NCBI GenBank assembly: GCA_013140775.1
Contig: JABFSA010000031.1
Span: forward strand, 1 to 38,210
From: Acidobacteriota bacterium
GTDB taxonomy: Bacteria; Acidobacteriota; Vicinamibacteria; Vicinamibacterales; UBA2999
Reading direction: 5' to 3'
DNA: 38,210 nt
The translations under genes were made by a program, and so were the position numbers. Below are positions 31,586 through 38,210 of this stretch, one piece after another. Below the pieces are notes generated by a model that did not search any database, was not told where the DNA came from, and saw only the letters and a program-made list of their open reading frames with translations. How positions within the stretch are numbered: the first letter of the stretch is position 1; each line of letters opens with the position of its first letter.

Positions 31586-33192
31586 GAGTTGTTGCGCCAC
31601 GTTTGCCGACGCCAGCCGTCCGCGAGAGCAGACGCACGACCGGCCTTCCAGACGAGCTTGTCTCCGAACAGATCCAGCGGCTCGCCCTGTTTGCCGCGAT
31701 TGCAGCCGGACTGTGGGCGGTCGGGCTCATCATCGACGTCGTGCTCGTACCCCTGACCTGGGGTGTCGAGATGTCATGGCGGGCAGTTGCGCTGGACCTT
31801 GGCGGCATTGGGAGCGCCGCCTGGATGTACTGGCTCGCGCGCTACTGCAGGCAACCTGGGCGGACGAAGGCAGACATCAGCCTCATTTACCTGGTCCTCA
31901 ATGCGATCGCCATCGCGATTCTGAATACCTGGATCGTTCCACCGCTCGCTGGGCCTTCACTCTTTGTGTCATGGGCGGCGCCCGCCATTCTGATCTTCGC
32001 GATGATTGCGCCGGTGTCTCCACAACGGATCCTGATCGCGTCGCTGGTCGCGGCATCCATGGATCCGCTCGCGATGCTGGTCGCGTATCTGCTCGGCACC
32101 CCCGTGGTCTCGGTCCCGCAGGCGATCCTTCGATCGATTCCGAACTACACCTGCGCCGTAGTGGCGATGCTTCCGTCTCGCGTGCTCTATCGTCTGGGCC
32201 GTCGCTTGCGTGAGGCGCAGGAACTCGGCAGCTACCAGCTGGTCGAGCTGCTCGGACACGGAGGGATGGGCGAGGTCTGGCGCGCTCGTCACCAGTTGCT
32301 GGCCCGGCAGGCGGCCATCAAGCTCGTCCGGCCGGAAGTGCTTGGCGCGCGCGACGAGGCCGAGGCCCGCGTGCTCTTGCGCCGTTTCGAGCGCGAAGCT
32401 CAGGCCACTGCCGCGTTGAGCTCGCCACATACAATCCAGCTCTTCGACTTCGGCATGACGGGCGAAGGTACGTTCTATTACGTGATGGAACTGCTGGCTG
32501 GCCGCGATTTGGAAACGCTCGTACGGGAGTTCGGCCCGGTTCCCGCCGATCGATCCGTCTTCCTCCTGCGCCAGGTGTGCCACTCGCTGGCCGACGCCCA
32601 CGCGCGAGGTATGGTGCATCGCGACATCAAGCCCGCCAATGTCTATGTCTGCAGGATGGGGCTCGAATACGACTTCGTGAAGGTCCTCGACTTCGGGCTG
32701 GTGAAAGTGCGGGATCGCGCGGCGACGGCTGACACCCTCCTCACAGTCGATCACACGACCACCGGCACGCCAGCCTACATGGCGCCGGAGATCATCCTGG
32801 GGGAGGCAGATGTGGACAGCCGCGCCGACGTGTACGCGCTCGGCTGTGTGGCGTATTATCTGCTCACCGGCAGCCTTGTGTTCGAAGCCGAAACGCCTAT
32901 GAAGATGCTGCTCCAGCACGCACACGCGAAACCCGTTCCGCCGTCGCAGCGAACCGAGCTGCCGATCCCGCGCGAGCTCGACGAACTCGTCCTTGCGTGT
33001 CTCGAAAAGGATCCGAACGATCGTCCCCAGTCGGCCGAAGATCTGTTCCGTCTTGCCGTGGGATGCCCGTGTAATGGCTGGAACCAGGCGTCGGCCAGGT
33101 CCTGGTGGAAGACACATCTTCCCGAACTCACCGGCCCGCTCGTCGTGCCGGAAGACACGCAGCACGCAGGACGCGTCGTTGTTACCGTCTAA
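31570..33192 (+). CDS. Membrane Ser/Thr protein kinase (N-terminal membrane domain, C-terminal kinase)
   Basis: 540 residues. Residues 36-205 hold about five to six hydrophobic helices, and residues 221-500 a PknB-type kinase domain: glycine loop LGHGGMGEVWRA (229-240), ATP lysine K251 in AAIKLV, catalytic HRDIKPAN (350-357), DFG at 374-376 and APE in YMAPEIIL. All key residues are intact, so it should be active. In typical bacterial receptor kinases the kinase domain is N-terminal and the sensor is outside; here the membrane part comes first and no extracellular domain is visible. It starts inside the last codons of the transporter gene and is followed by an outer-membrane barrel gene. Confidence 0.92.
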   Translation: MAQNVRVVAPRLPTPAVRESRRTTGLPDELVSEQIQRLALFAAIAAGLWAVGLIIDVVLVPLTWGVEMSWRAVALDLGGIGSAAWMYWLARYCRQPGRTKADISLIYLVLNAIAIAILNTWIVPPLAGPSLFVSWAAPAILIFAMIAPVSPQRILIASLVAASMDPLAMLVAYLLGTPVVSVPQAILRSIPNYTCAVVAMLPSRVLYRLGRRLREAQELGSYQLVELLGHGGMGEVWRARHQLLARQAAIKLVRPEVLGARDEAEARVLLRRFEREAQATAALSSPHTIQLFDFGMTGEGTFYYVMELLAGRDLETLVREFGPVPADRSVFLLRQVCHSLADAHARGMVHRDIKPANVYVCRMGLEYDFVKVLDFGLVKVRDRAATADTLLTVDHTTTGTPAYMAPEIILGEADVDSRADVYALGCVAYYLLTGSLVFEAETPMKMLLQHAHAKPVPPSQRTELPIPRELDELVLACLEKDPNDRPQSAEDLFRLAVGCPCNGWNQASARSWWKTHLPELTGPLVVPEDTQHAGRVVVTV

Positions 33193-33224
33193 CTCGGGAC
33201 TCGGGGCTCGGGACTCGGGGTTCG
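33192..33224. repeat. 7-bp tandem repeat (ACTCGGG type), copy 1
   Basis: Units ACTCGGG, ACTCGGG, GCTCGGG, ACTCGGG and partial GTTCG follow each other without a gap, starting at the last base of the kinase stop codon. The same unit occurs at 37398 inside imuA. I recall this kind of repeat as dispersed in Acidobacteriota genomes. Confidence 0.75.
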
Positions 33225-33253
33225 TCGGACGAACGAAGATTCTCCTCTTCACG

Positions 33254-34444
33254 ATGCTCTGCCTCGCCGTGGCGACGCAGGTCTCGGCGCAGGAGCCCGC
33301 CACTCGCGCGGAAGAGCTTGCCCGTGAACGCGAGGAGAAGTCGAAGCAGCTGACGCCGCCGCAGTCCGGGCGGGTGGAGCGGACGCTGCTCTCACTCGAG
33401 AGCGGCCGGTTCTTCGAGCGGCTGCTCGCGCCACCGGAGGGGTTCTATCCAAAGATCGGGAACATTACCGCCGGGAGCGGATTTGCGCTTGGCCCTGGCT
33501 ATCGTCACGCCGGGATTCTTGGTGAGCGCGCCGACTTCAGCACGTTTGCCGCGGTGTCGCTGCAGCGATATTGGATGATCGACGCCAGGCTCACGTTCCC
33601 CGCGCTGGCGGATGGCCGGGTGTTCGCGGATGTCCACGGCCGGCTGTTTGATTTCCCAAGCGAGGACTTCTTCGGCGTGGGGCCTGAGTCCCGGCGCGAG
33701 GACGAGACCACCTACACGCTCCATAGCTCACAGGTCGGTGCCGTCGGGGGAGTCCGACCCGCGTCATGGCTGACCCTCGGGACGAGCGTTGACTACCTGA
33801 CGCCGTCGATCAGCGCCGGGCGCGACGGTCAGACCATTGGCGATCTCTTCACTGCGGCTCAGGCGCCGGGACTGGACATTCAGCCCGACTTCGTAAAGCT
33901 GGAACTCTCCGCTGACGTGAACACGCGCGAGCCGAGAGGAAACCCGCGCCGCGGCGGACAGTACAAGATTGCCTACGAACGCTACAACGATCTCGATCTG
34001 GACAGCTTCAGCTTCAACCGGGTGAACCTCGACCTCCAGCACTACATTCCGCTCCTTCGGGACCGTCGAGTTCTGGCTCTTCACGCCGTCGTCTCCACAT
34101 CCAACGCCGACGCCGGGCAGACAGTACCGTTCTACTACCAGCGCACGCTGGGAGGCCCGGACGACCTCCGCGGGTTCCGCCGCTTCCGCTTCAGGGACGA
34201 TCACACCCTGCTTCTCCAGGCGGAGTATCGCTGGGAGATCTTTACCGCCATGGATGGCGCCATCTTCTACGACGCTGGCAAAGTGGCATCGCGGCGCGAG
34301 GATTTGGATCTCGAGGATCTCGAGCACGACTATGGCATCGGATTCCGGTTTGGCACGCGCAACGGCGTGTTCCTCCGTGTCGAGGGGGCATTCGGCAGTA
34401 ACGGCGGCAAGCATTTCATCATGAGGTTCGGGCATGTTTTTTAG
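33254..34444 (+). CDS. Omp85/BamA-TamA-like outer-membrane barrel protein (surface-antigen domain)
   Basis: About 396 residues. The short N-terminal hydrophobic run ending VSAQ at residues 1-13 is a minimal signal peptide. A charged region follows (REREEKSKQL), and then a C-terminal barrel of roughly 16 strands. Landmarks are LGGPDDLRGFRRFRFRDD (the G-x-x-x-x-RG-F/Y motif of Omp85 barrels), LLLQAEYRWEIF, FYDAGKV and the final F in FIMRFGHVF. No POTRA domains are visible. Relatives insert or secrete proteins or lipids at the outer membrane. The ATG at 33254 gives a short signal; no better start codon exists after the 7-bp repeat, except a TTG at 33179 overlapping the kinase gene. The 3' end overlaps the next gene by 11 bp. 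Confidence 0.75.
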   Translation: MLCLAVATQVSAQEPATRAEELAREREEKSKQLTPPQSGRVERTLLSLESGRFFERLLAPPEGFYPKIGNITAGSGFALGPGYRHAGILGERADFSTFAAVSLQRYWMIDARLTFPALADGRVFADVHGRLFDFPSEDFFGVGPESRREDETTYTLHSSQVGAVGGVRPASWLTLGTSVDYLTPSISAGRDGQTIGDLFTAAQAPGLDIQPDFVKLELSADVNTREPRGNPRRGGQYKIAYERYNDLDLDSFSFNRVNLDLQHYIPLLRDRRVLALHAVVSTSNADAGQTVPFYYQRTLGGPDDLRGFRRFRFRDDHTLLLQAEYRWEIFTAMDGAIFYDAGKVASRREDLDLEDLEHDYGIGFRFGTRNGVFLRVEGAFGSNGGKHFIMRFGHVF

Positions 34445-36092
34445 GCGGCTGCTCGTGGCGGCAGTGGCGGCCCTCGCGCTGACCGAAACAGGTCGCAGTG
34501 CGGCTCCGCGCTTCTATCCCGACGATCCAATCCAGGTCGATCGCGACAACCAGCTGGATGCCGGCAAGGCGACACCTATCGAGGGGAGCAACGGCTACGA
34601 CTTCGGTGAGCAGACGTTTCTGAAGCCAGGCGATCGGAGAAACATCCGCGCGGTCAACATCAACACGATGGACGAGGTGCCCGATTCCAGCTGGTTCACC
34701 AACCGGATCGGACGGCGGGACATGTCCATCGCCGAGATCGTCCGCGGACCGAACTCGGTAGATACCATCAACGTCGATGGCTGGCCCATCGTGCGTGACA
34801 AGACATCCGGGATCACGCCGGGGTATCGGATTACCGATCCGTCAGGACGTCTGTATCAGATCAAGTTCGACCCGCCCAGCAACCCGGAGATGGCCAGCAG
34901 TGCGGAAGTCATCGGTGCTGCGATCTATCACGCCATTGGCTACAACATCGTCGAAGGGCACGTCGTCGAGATCGATCCAGAGAAGATCGTGATTGCGCCG
35001 AATGCCACCGCCGTTGATATGACCGGTCGCCGTCGTCCCATGACGCGCGAGGACGTAGACAAGCTCCTGGCGCGCGCCGCACGTTTGCCGAACGGCAAGT
35101 ACCGCGCGACGGTAAGCCGGTTCGCGGAAGGCAGTCCGCTGGGGTATTTCAAGTACTACGGAACCAGGCCGGACGATCCCAACGACATCCATCCACACGA
35201 GCATCGCCGGGAGTTGCGGGGCAGTCGCGTGCTCGCGGCGTGGCTCAACCATGATGACTCACGAGGTCTCAACAGTCTGGACATGCTCGAGGGGCCGGCG
35301 GGAGCCCGGTTCGTTCGGCACTACATGTTCGACTTCGGTTCGATCATGGGCAGCGGAAGCGTGTTCGCACAGGTGCCGCGAGCGGGGAACGAATACATCC
35401 TCGAGTGGGGACCCGCACTGAAGACACTGGCCACGCTGGGTCTGTACGTGCGGCCGTGGATTCTCGTGGATTACCCCAACACCTCGCCGGCGGTTGGTCG
35501 GTTTGAATCCGAATTCTTCGATCCCGTGAAGTGGAGGCCGGAGTATCCCAATCCTGCCTTCGACCTCATGCGCCCGGACGATGCGTTCTGGGGAGCGAGG
35601 TTGGTGGCGAGATTTTCGGATGAGGCAATTCGAGCCATTGTCGCCAAGGGGCACTACAGCGACCCCGAGGCGGCGAGGTACATCGCGGATACCCTCATCA
35701 AGCGGCGCGACAAAGTGCTGAAGACCTGGCTGACCGGCGTGAATCCGATTGTGAATCCGCGACTGACGGTGAGCGGAGCCCTGACGTTCGAGAACGCCGC
35801 GGTGGCGGCCGGTGTTGCGACGACGCCGACAGCGTATGTGCTGACGTGGTCGAAGTTCGACAATGCGACCGGGACAACTGTGGGGGATACGCAGGAAGTG
35901 CGAGTCACAGAGGCTCGCGGCGATGTCCCGGCGGCGATTGCGCAGGGCGCCGAGTTCGTGTCGGTCGCGATTCGGAGCATCCATCCGGACTTTCCAGACT
36001 GGCAAGCCCCCGTGAACGTCTATTTCAGGAAAGCTGCGGACGGTTGGCAGCCCGTTGGCCTCGATCGTCAACTTTCAGGGGCTGCTGAATAG
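34434..36092 (+). CDS. Secreted protein of unknown family with kinase-fold-like landmarks
   Basis: 552 residues. The signal peptide is MFFRRLLVAAVAALALTETG-like, so the protein is exported. I do not recognise a family. The middle shows a sequence order like distant kinase folds (HipA, CotH, FAM20): a lysine in GRLYQIKFD (K144), a helix with Glu in SSAEVIGAAIYHAIGY (E158), AAWLNHDDSRGLNSLDM (N272-H-D-D275) and RHYMFDFGS with D300-F-G. The C-terminal ~100 residues have beta-rich AYVLTWSKFDN and resemble an Ig-like or fibronectin-like tail. Phosphorylation or another transfer reaction outside the cytoplasm is only a hypothesis. The start overlaps the barrel gene by 11 bp. PAP2 follows. Confidence 0.65.
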   Translation: MFFRRLLVAAVAALALTETGRSAAPRFYPDDPIQVDRDNQLDAGKATPIEGSNGYDFGEQTFLKPGDRRNIRAVNINTMDEVPDSSWFTNRIGRRDMSIAEIVRGPNSVDTINVDGWPIVRDKTSGITPGYRITDPSGRLYQIKFDPPSNPEMASSAEVIGAAIYHAIGYNIVEGHVVEIDPEKIVIAPNATAVDMTGRRRPMTREDVDKLLARAARLPNGKYRATVSRFAEGSPLGYFKYYGTRPDDPNDIHPHEHRRELRGSRVLAAWLNHDDSRGLNSLDMLEGPAGARFVRHYMFDFGSIMGSGSVFAQVPRAGNEYILEWGPALKTLATLGLYVRPWILVDYPNTSPAVGRFESEFFDPVKWRPEYPNPAFDLMRPDDAFWGARLVARFSDEAIRAIVAKGHYSDPEAARYIADTLIKRRDKVLKTWLTGVNPIVNPRLTVSGALTFENAAVAAGVATTPTAYVLTWSKFDNATGTTVGDTQEVRVTEARGDVPAAIAQGAEFVSVAIRSIHPDFPDWQAPVNVYFRKAADGWQPVGLDRQLSGAAE

Positions 36093-36102
36093 GCCGCGAG
36101 GT

Positions 36103-36108
36103 TATACT
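36103..36108 (+). promoter_or_regulatory. Putative -10 element before the PAP2 gene
   Basis: TATACT in the 53-bp gap between the secreted protein gene and the PAP2 gene is a near-consensus -10, about 38 bp from the start codon. No convincing -35 lies at 17 bp, so the PAP2 gene could also be read from the upstream operon. Confidence 0.3.
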
Positions 36109-36145
36109 CTCTCCACTCCGTTCTCTGCCGCCGATAAGAGGGTTG

Positions 36146-36916
36146 ATGATGACGTCCATCCGTACCCGGTGTCTGTGTTCGACGTTCGCAATGGTGACAG
36201 TGCTGCACTGCGCCACACCCGCCACTGCTCAAACGTTCACACCAGGTACGTTCACTCCTCAGACACCGCGCGCGTTCTCCGGCCTCTTTCAAGACACGGT
36301 CACTGATTTTCGCAATCTGACATCGAAGGACACGCTGACGATGCTGGCGGTTGGCGGGTTGATGGCGGCCGCGGTTCACAAGATGGACCAGCCGGCGACC
36401 ACGATGCTGTCCGGTTCGGGTACAGGATTCCTCTCGAGCGGTGAAACCATTGGCAGTGCGCGGCTCCAGATTGGGTCTGCCCTGGCCGTCCTTGTTGCCG
36501 GGAAGCTGACAGGAAGCCCGAAGCTCGCGGCTGTTGGCGCTGATCTCGTGAGCGCGAACATCGTGGCGCAGACGCTGACCACCGGAATGAAGATGGGCGT
36601 GCGACGTGGCCGTCCCGATGGAACCGAGTTCTCATTCCCCTCTGGACATACGTCTGTGACGTTTGCAGCCGCGACCGTGCTGCAGCGGCATTTTGGCTGG
36701 AAGACTGGTGTCCCGGCATATGCCGTGGCCTCTTACGTGGCCGCTTCCCGTGTGCATGACAAGCGGCATTTCCTCAGTGATGTCACCTTTGGCGCCGCGC
36801 TGGGTATTGTCTCCGGCTGGTCAGTGACCGTTGGTCACGGCAAGGCCCAGATGTCGATGTCGCCCATGGCGACCCCGGGCGGCGGTGGCGTCGGGTTTAC
36901 CTGGACCGGCAAGTAG
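36146..36916 (+). CDS. PAP2-family phosphatase, exported
   Basis: 256 residues. A hydrophobic signal near residues 8-28 ends in ATAQ. The PAP2 motifs are complete: KMGVRRGRPDG (K-x6-RP), FSFPSGHTS (PSGH) and SRVHDKRHFLSDV (SR-x5-H-x3-D). Family members remove phosphate from lipid phosphates such as undecaprenyl pyrophosphate, phosphatidate or LPS phosphates on the periplasmic face. Before the motifs there are several short hydrophobic helices. The start is ATG 36146, with AAGAGGG 4-5 bp upstream; ATG 36149 is also possible. It is the last gene of the kinase-barrel cluster. Confidence 0.9.
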   Translation: MMTSIRTRCLCSTFAMVTVLHCATPATAQTFTPGTFTPQTPRAFSGLFQDTVTDFRNLTSKDTLTMLAVGGLMAAAVHKMDQPATTMLSGSGTGFLSSGETIGSARLQIGSALAVLVAGKLTGSPKLAAVGADLVSANIVAQTLTTGMKMGVRRGRPDGTEFSFPSGHTSVTFAAATVLQRHFGWKTGVPAYAVASYVAASRVHDKRHFLSDVTFGAALGIVSGWSVTVGHGKAQMSMSPMATPGGGGVGFTWTGK

Positions 36917-37023
36917 AGCACCAGAGGCTCTCCGTAAGCCCGCACTTTCGCACCCCGCACTGCTGAACTCGCCCTGCCTCTTTCGCCTCTTGATCGCCTT
37001 CCTTGTTGTGGTGTAGTGTTGGC

Positions 37024-37038
37024 GAACATAAGGCGAAA
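37024..37038 (+). promoter_or_regulatory. Candidate LexA-type direct repeat before imuA
   Basis: GAAC-N7-GAAA (37024-37038) differs in one base from the GAAC-N7-GAAC direct repeat bound by alphaproteobacterial LexA. It can also be read as a direct repeat of GGCGAA at 11-bp spacing. It overlaps the presumed ribosome site of imuA. ImuA genes are usually under SOS control, which supports the reading, but the LexA site of this phylum is not known to me. Confidence 0.35.
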
Positions 37039-37040
37039 AT

Positions 37041-37916
37041 ATGGCCAACCCAGCTGTTGCCCTTCTCGAGTCCGCGCTTCGTGCCCGCAAGCTTGACCAG
37101 ACGCTGACGACCGCCCGTATCCCTGGGAGGGGAGACGGCTTCGTCGCGCAGACGACCATCGCCGGGCTGGATGCCGGCCTGGATGGTGGACTGCCACGCG
37201 GGCAACTGTCGGAGATTACCGGCGCCCAGTCGTCGGGCCGCACCACACTGCTTTTCCAGATGCTCGCGGCAGCGACGCATCGCGGCGAGATCGTGGCGCT
37301 CGTTGACGCCTTCGATCGCCTCGACGTGTCTTCCCTCGCATCCACGGGGATTGCGCTCGACCGCCTGCTCTGGATCCGCGGCCATGCCGTCAGCCGGACT
37401 CAGGACTCGGGGCTCGGGATTCGGGGCTCGGAACGTGGGATTCGAGCCGGGGTTTCGAGGTCGGGACCAGACGCGCTGGTCGATCGGCTGATCGAACGCG
37501 CGTTGAAGGCGTGTCATCTCGTGATGCAGGCGGGCGGGTTCGGCATCGTGGCGCTCGATCTGGCTGATGCGCCCGTGACGGCATTGAATCGTCTGCCCTT
37601 TACCACCTGGCTTCGCCTGCAGCGGGCGGTGGAGGGGAGCGAAACAGCAGGCGTGCTGATCGTGCCGAGGCCGATGGCGCGCAGTGCCGAGGGTGTCACG
37701 CTGGCGCTTGATGGTCGTACGCAGTGGGCGGGTCTGTCCGAGCGCAGCCGGCGTCTGACCGGGCTGGATGTGACCGCCCGCGTGATCTCACCCCGGCGTC
37801 GCGTGGAAGGGGAGATCGCCATTCACGCCACGGTGCAATCAGACGTCGTGTCCGCCTTTCGGCGGACCTCGCACGGTCCGGCTGAAGCCAGACACTACGC
37901 CAATGCGATTGGATGA
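37041..37916 (+). CDS. imuA: ImuA-like RecA-fold protein (mutasome accessory factor)
   Basis: 291 residues. The RecA-like core has LDGGLPRGQLSEITGAQSSGRTTLLFQML (split around residues 48-75), with a Walker-A-like GAQSSGRTT at 61-69 and a Walker-B-like strand IVALVDAFD. It also has GFGIVALDLAD and ends in basic residues. ImuA works with ImuB and DnaE2 in error-prone repair synthesis. A Ser/Gly/Arg-rich insert, residues about 120-136, is encoded by the 7-bp repeat at 37398. The start ATG 37041 follows AAGGCGAAAAT. The stop overlaps the imuB-like start by 14 bp. Confidence 0.82.
   Translation: MANPAVALLESALRARKLDQTLTTARIPGRGDGFVAQTTIAGLDAGLDGGLPRGQLSEITGAQSSGRTTLLFQMLAAATHRGEIVALVDAFDRLDVSSLASTGIALDRLLWIRGHAVSRTQDSGLGIRGSERGIRAGVSRSGPDALVDRLIERALKACHLVMQAGGFGIVALDLADAPVTALNRLPFTTWLRLQRAVEGSETAGVLIVPRPMARSAEGVTLALDGRTQWAGLSERSRRLTGLDVTARVISPRRRVEGEIAIHATVQSDVVSAFRRTSHGPAEARHYANAIG
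37398..37446. repeat. 7-bp tandem repeat inside imuA, copy 2
   Basis: Seven degenerate units, ACTCAGG, ACTCGGG, GCTCGGG, ATTCGGG, GCTCGGA, ACGTGGG and ATTCGAG, run without a gap, 49 bp in all. The translated insert reads TQDSGLGIRGSERGI. The same unit is at 33192, and the order ACTCGGG-GCTCGGG is shared. Confidence 0.75.
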
Positions 37917-38210
37917 TTCCAGGATGGTTGGCGTCTTGTACGCGGCAGAGGGAAGTTCGACCGAAGTCCTGCGAGCGATCGCGCAGGACTTCTCGCCTCG
38001 CATCGAGGTGAACGGTCCGCGGGAGGTCACGCTTGATCTCAGCGGCCTGTCGCGCCTGTTTGGAGATGCGCGTGAGATGGGCGAGGCGCTCTGTCGTACT
38101 GCCGCCGATCGCGGGGTGCGTGTCCGACTCGCCATCGCCGGCACGCGCACCGCCGCGCGCCTGCTCGCTCACGCTGACGGCGGACCGCTGACCGTTGTCG
38201 CCCCAGGCAC
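37903..38210 (+). CDS. imuB: ImuB-like Y-family polymerase, N-terminal part, cut by window end
   Basis: The frame starts at ATG 37903 (MRLDDSRMVGVLYAAEG) inside the end of imuA and runs off the window after 102 codons. The visible part has FSPRIEV, VTLDLSGLSRLFGDARE and VRLAIAGTRTAARLLAH. These match the palm region of ImuB-type Y-family polymerases (DLSGLxRLFG, then the AIA-x-T-x-x-AR motif). ImuB lacks polymerase activity in studied cases and bridges the beta clamp and DnaE2. The catalytic acids cannot be judged from this part. An overlapping start with imuA is the usual arrangement. Confidence 0.8.
   Translation, partial: MRLDDSRMVGVLYAAEGSSTEVLRAIAQDFSPRIEVNGPREVTLDLSGLSRLFGDAREMGEALCRTAADRGVRVRLAIAGTRTAARLLAHADGGPLTVVAPG

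Overview
The window looks like chromosomal DNA of a high-GC Gram-negative bacterium, most likely Acidobacteriota of the Vicinamibacteria type. This placement is inferred from an Oar-like TonB-dependent receptor with a carboxypeptidase-regulatory N-domain, an Omp85-type barrel, a membrane-anchored Ser/Thr kinase, ImuA/ImuB, and dispersed 7-bp GGACTCG-type repeats. No marker gene settles it. There are no rRNA or tRNA genes, insertion sequences, phage genes or CRISPR arrays. The edges are ordinary: a 5'-truncated spermidine-synthase-like gene and a GT-C-like membrane protein on the left, and imuA plus the start of an imuB-like gene on the right.

Positions 3334-21000 form a large phosphate and polyphosphate neighbourhood. 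First comes a polyphosphate block: ppx/gppA on the minus strand, then CHAD (polyP-binding), SixA, a Lys/Ala-rich histone-like protein, a 68-aa protein and ppk1. Next is a small winged-helix-like protein, then a PhoB-type regulator followed 18 bp later by a Tat-exported PhoX phosphatase, diverging from a TonB receptor. Then comes a minus-strand operon of DUF47 (PhoU-like), Pit transporter, PhoB, PhoR and a dimethylarginine-hydrolase-like enzyme. Five intergenic sites in or beside this block carry in-phase 11-bp direct repeats with core GT(T/C)A(C/T), which resemble Pho boxes.

Positions 21190-27984 concern potassium. A KdpE-type regulator and a KdpD-like kinase that lacks the usual N-terminal KdpD/Usp part sit beside a 23-codon relic of the KdpB C-terminus. 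No kdpFABC genes remain in the window. Repeats with core TTTAC and 11-bp phase, close to the E. coli KdpE site, occur at three places. Two of them are followed at the same 17-bp offset by a TACSGT hexamer. The Kup transporter gene is preceded by a convincing ydaO/yuaA-class (c-di-AMP) riboswitch whose P1 stem ends directly at the ribosome binding site. This suggests that a lost Kdp pump was replaced by Kup under combined transcriptional and c-di-AMP control.

Positions 28021-36916 hold an MFS exporter diverging from a tight plus-strand cluster: an NTT-like transporter with HEAT-like tail, a membrane Ser/Thr kinase, an Omp85-type barrel, a secreted 552-aa protein with kinase-fold-like landmarks, and a PAP2 phosphatase. 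This set is the least understood part of the window.
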